Assembly: GCA_023146135.1 (NCBI GenBank)
Contig: JAGLCR010000022.1
Location: 1-34,083, forward strand
Direction: 5' to 3'
Origin: Bacteroidales bacterium
GTDB taxonomy: Bacteria > Bacteroidota > Bacteroidia > Bacteroidales > UBA1556
Length of the DNA: 34,083 nt
The notes under the pieces were generated by a model. The model was not told where the DNA came from, searched no databases, and saw nothing but the letters and a program-made list of their open reading frames with translations. This document shows positions 32,986 to 34,083 of the stretch, piece after piece. Position 1 is the stretch's first letter. Each line of letters starts with the position of its first letter. Position numbers and translations under genes: made by a program.

Positions 32986-34083
32986 CTAATTACGATTTAC
33001 TTTTAGATTACCTCTCTTCTCATTGAGCATTTTCAAAAATTGTTCAGAAAAATGATTAGACGGTTTTGGAGCATTAAGCATTTCGAGTTCACCTTCCTTA
33101 TTAATCAAAATATAGCGAGGTAAAACTCCAATATTATAATCATTCAGAAATTGATAATTCTCCCCTAAGGAAGCAAAAATCCAATTGTAATCACGGCTTT
33201 TCACATAAGAAGCCATGGCGGCAGTATCGGCATCAACCGAAATACTTACGAATTTAATAATATCATCATACTCTTCGTAAAGCTCCTTGGTGTATTCCAT
33301 TTCAGGAAGACAGTCCATGCAGTTCATATTCCACACGCTAATATACACATACATCCCCTCAAAATCGCTAAGCTTAAACTGGTTTCCTTGAATATCGGTA
33401 AACTCAAAATTGGGCACCTTATTCCCATAATCAAATCGTTGCAATCGTTTTCTAACATTTACTGCAATTTGCTGATGCTCCTTCCTTAGCTTACTTCTAC
33501 TTATATCATATAATATATCAATCAAAGCAGACCTATCAAAACGACGGTTAGGATACATCTGTATAATATTTCTCAAAATTACCAATTCGCGCAACGACTT
33601 ATCTTTCAGCAATGGATCCTTGGATAAAAGAGCCGATAAACTCTGATAACTCTTGGTAATATTTATTGCCGAGTCCAAAGCGGCAGATGAAAAGCCTTTT
33701 GCTTTACTTGTTAAATAATTTGCCCAAAAACTATTAAAAAAGCGCATTAAACTTGGATCATTTAGGTTTATCTTGTTTTTAGAAAAATACTTATCCACGA
33801 TCATCTGGGTGGTATAGTCATGACTTAACAAACGTAGTTGAGCCATCTGCAAGGCCGTATAATCTCCTAAGTACTCATTTCCAAAATCAGAGATAAACCC
33901 ATCCATTTGCTCGGCAAAAGAATCTACTAGCAACTTGGTATTTTGCCCACGCACCAAGCTCAAATAATTAGAATCCACAAAGGCCGAAAACATTTCCTCA
34001 CTTTGATAAATACCATCATTTAACTCCTGTTCAACAGGAGCTACAATAGTATATTTTGGGGCCAAGTAAACAATCACATTTGA
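32986..34083 (-). CDS. TlpA/ResA-like thioredoxin-domain protein (5' end outside window)
   Basis: 366 codons of a minus-strand gene still open at the right edge; a GTG at 34077 is in frame, but there is no signal peptide there, so the true start is probably beyond the window. The visible N-terminal 220 residues are mostly helical and have no recognised motif. The C-terminal thioredoxin-fold domain begins PNFEFTDIQGNQFKLSDFEG and has the redox motif CMDC in NMNCMDCLPEMEY, then FVSISVDADTA and the cis-proline region GVLPRYILINKEGELE. Similar Bacteroidota proteins are exported to the periplasm for thiol-disulfide exchange. It is first of the visible genes in an operon with DUF1007 and NicO. Confidence 0.85.
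   Translation of the reverse strand, partial: SNVIVYLAPKYTIVAPVEQELNDGIYQSEEMFSAFVDSNYLSLVRGQNTKLLVDSFAEQMDGFISDFGNEYLGDYTALQMAQLRLLSHDYTTQMIVDKYFSKNKINLNDPSLMRFFNSFWANYLTSKAKGFSSAALDSAINITKSYQSLSALLSKDPLLKDKSLRELVILRNIIQMYPNRRFDRSALIDILYDISRSKLRKEHQQIAVNVRKRLQRFDYGNKVPNFEFTDIQGNQFKLSDFEGMYVYISVWNMNCMDCLPEMEYTKELYEEYDDIIKFVSISVDADTAAMASYVKSRDYNWIFASLGENYQFLNDYNIGVLPRYILINKEGELEMLNAPKPSNHFSEQFLKMLNEKRGNLKVNRN

Overview
The window reads as ordinary chromosome of a low-GC member of the Bacteroidota, probably a marine or sediment Bacteroidales/Marinilabiliales-type organism. The reasons are: LptE-family, GldD/GldE, Zn-less SIR2 and RpsA proteins of Bacteroidota type; several promoters of the phylum's own form (-33 TTTG/TTG, about 19-20 bases, -7 TAnnTTTG); no obvious Shine-Dalgarno sequences; and lipid A/heptose and outer-membrane genes. 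I see no phage, transposase, CRISPR array, rRNA or tRNA.

Layout. 1-3061: the start of a glycogen synthase gene on the minus strand, divergent from a plus-strand group panC, panD, a UPF0104-type membrane protein and the heptose adenylyltransferase rfaE2. 3171-4918: an overlapping response regulator/histidine kinase pair. 4936-6162: a secreted thioredoxin-fold protein. 6286-9468: rpsA (with a repetitive acidic N-terminal tail) and ispH. 9629-11617: groES-groEL. 11870-14861: a tightly packed minus-strand operon of a sigma-54 activator, lptE, an unrecognised repeat-ended protein and secG. 15244-22803: a carbon-metabolism block with mdh, a eukaryotic-type citrate synthase and two tandem malic enzyme/phosphotransacetylase fusions. 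23117-27460: a sirtuin, an MltF-like lytic transglycosylase, and an outer-membrane-barrel/S41-protease pair. 27544-31396: a Rieske-fold lipoprotein with unusual ligands, gldE-gldD and a secreted leucine-rich repeat protein. 31399-34083: a minus-strand operon of a TlpA-like protein (running off the edge), a DUF1007 protein and a NicO-type metal transporter.

How genes work together. Citrate synthase, malate dehydrogenase and malic enzymes all act at the malate/oxaloacetate/pyruvate/acetyl-CoA junction. RfaE2 (heptose) and LptE (LPS export) build the outer membrane; SecG, GroES/GroEL and MltF serve export, folding and wall turnover. The sigma-54 activator close to groES may matter because the only good promoter-like element before groES is of -24/-12 type.

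The window is mostly housekeeping and I found no clear new multi-gene system. The observations most worth checking are the sigma-54-like element before groES, three copies of a palindromic repeat directly after mdh, a long hairpin at the predicted 5' end of the mdh mRNA, the altered Rieske-fold lipoprotein, the barrel/protease pair, and the two adjacent malic enzymes.
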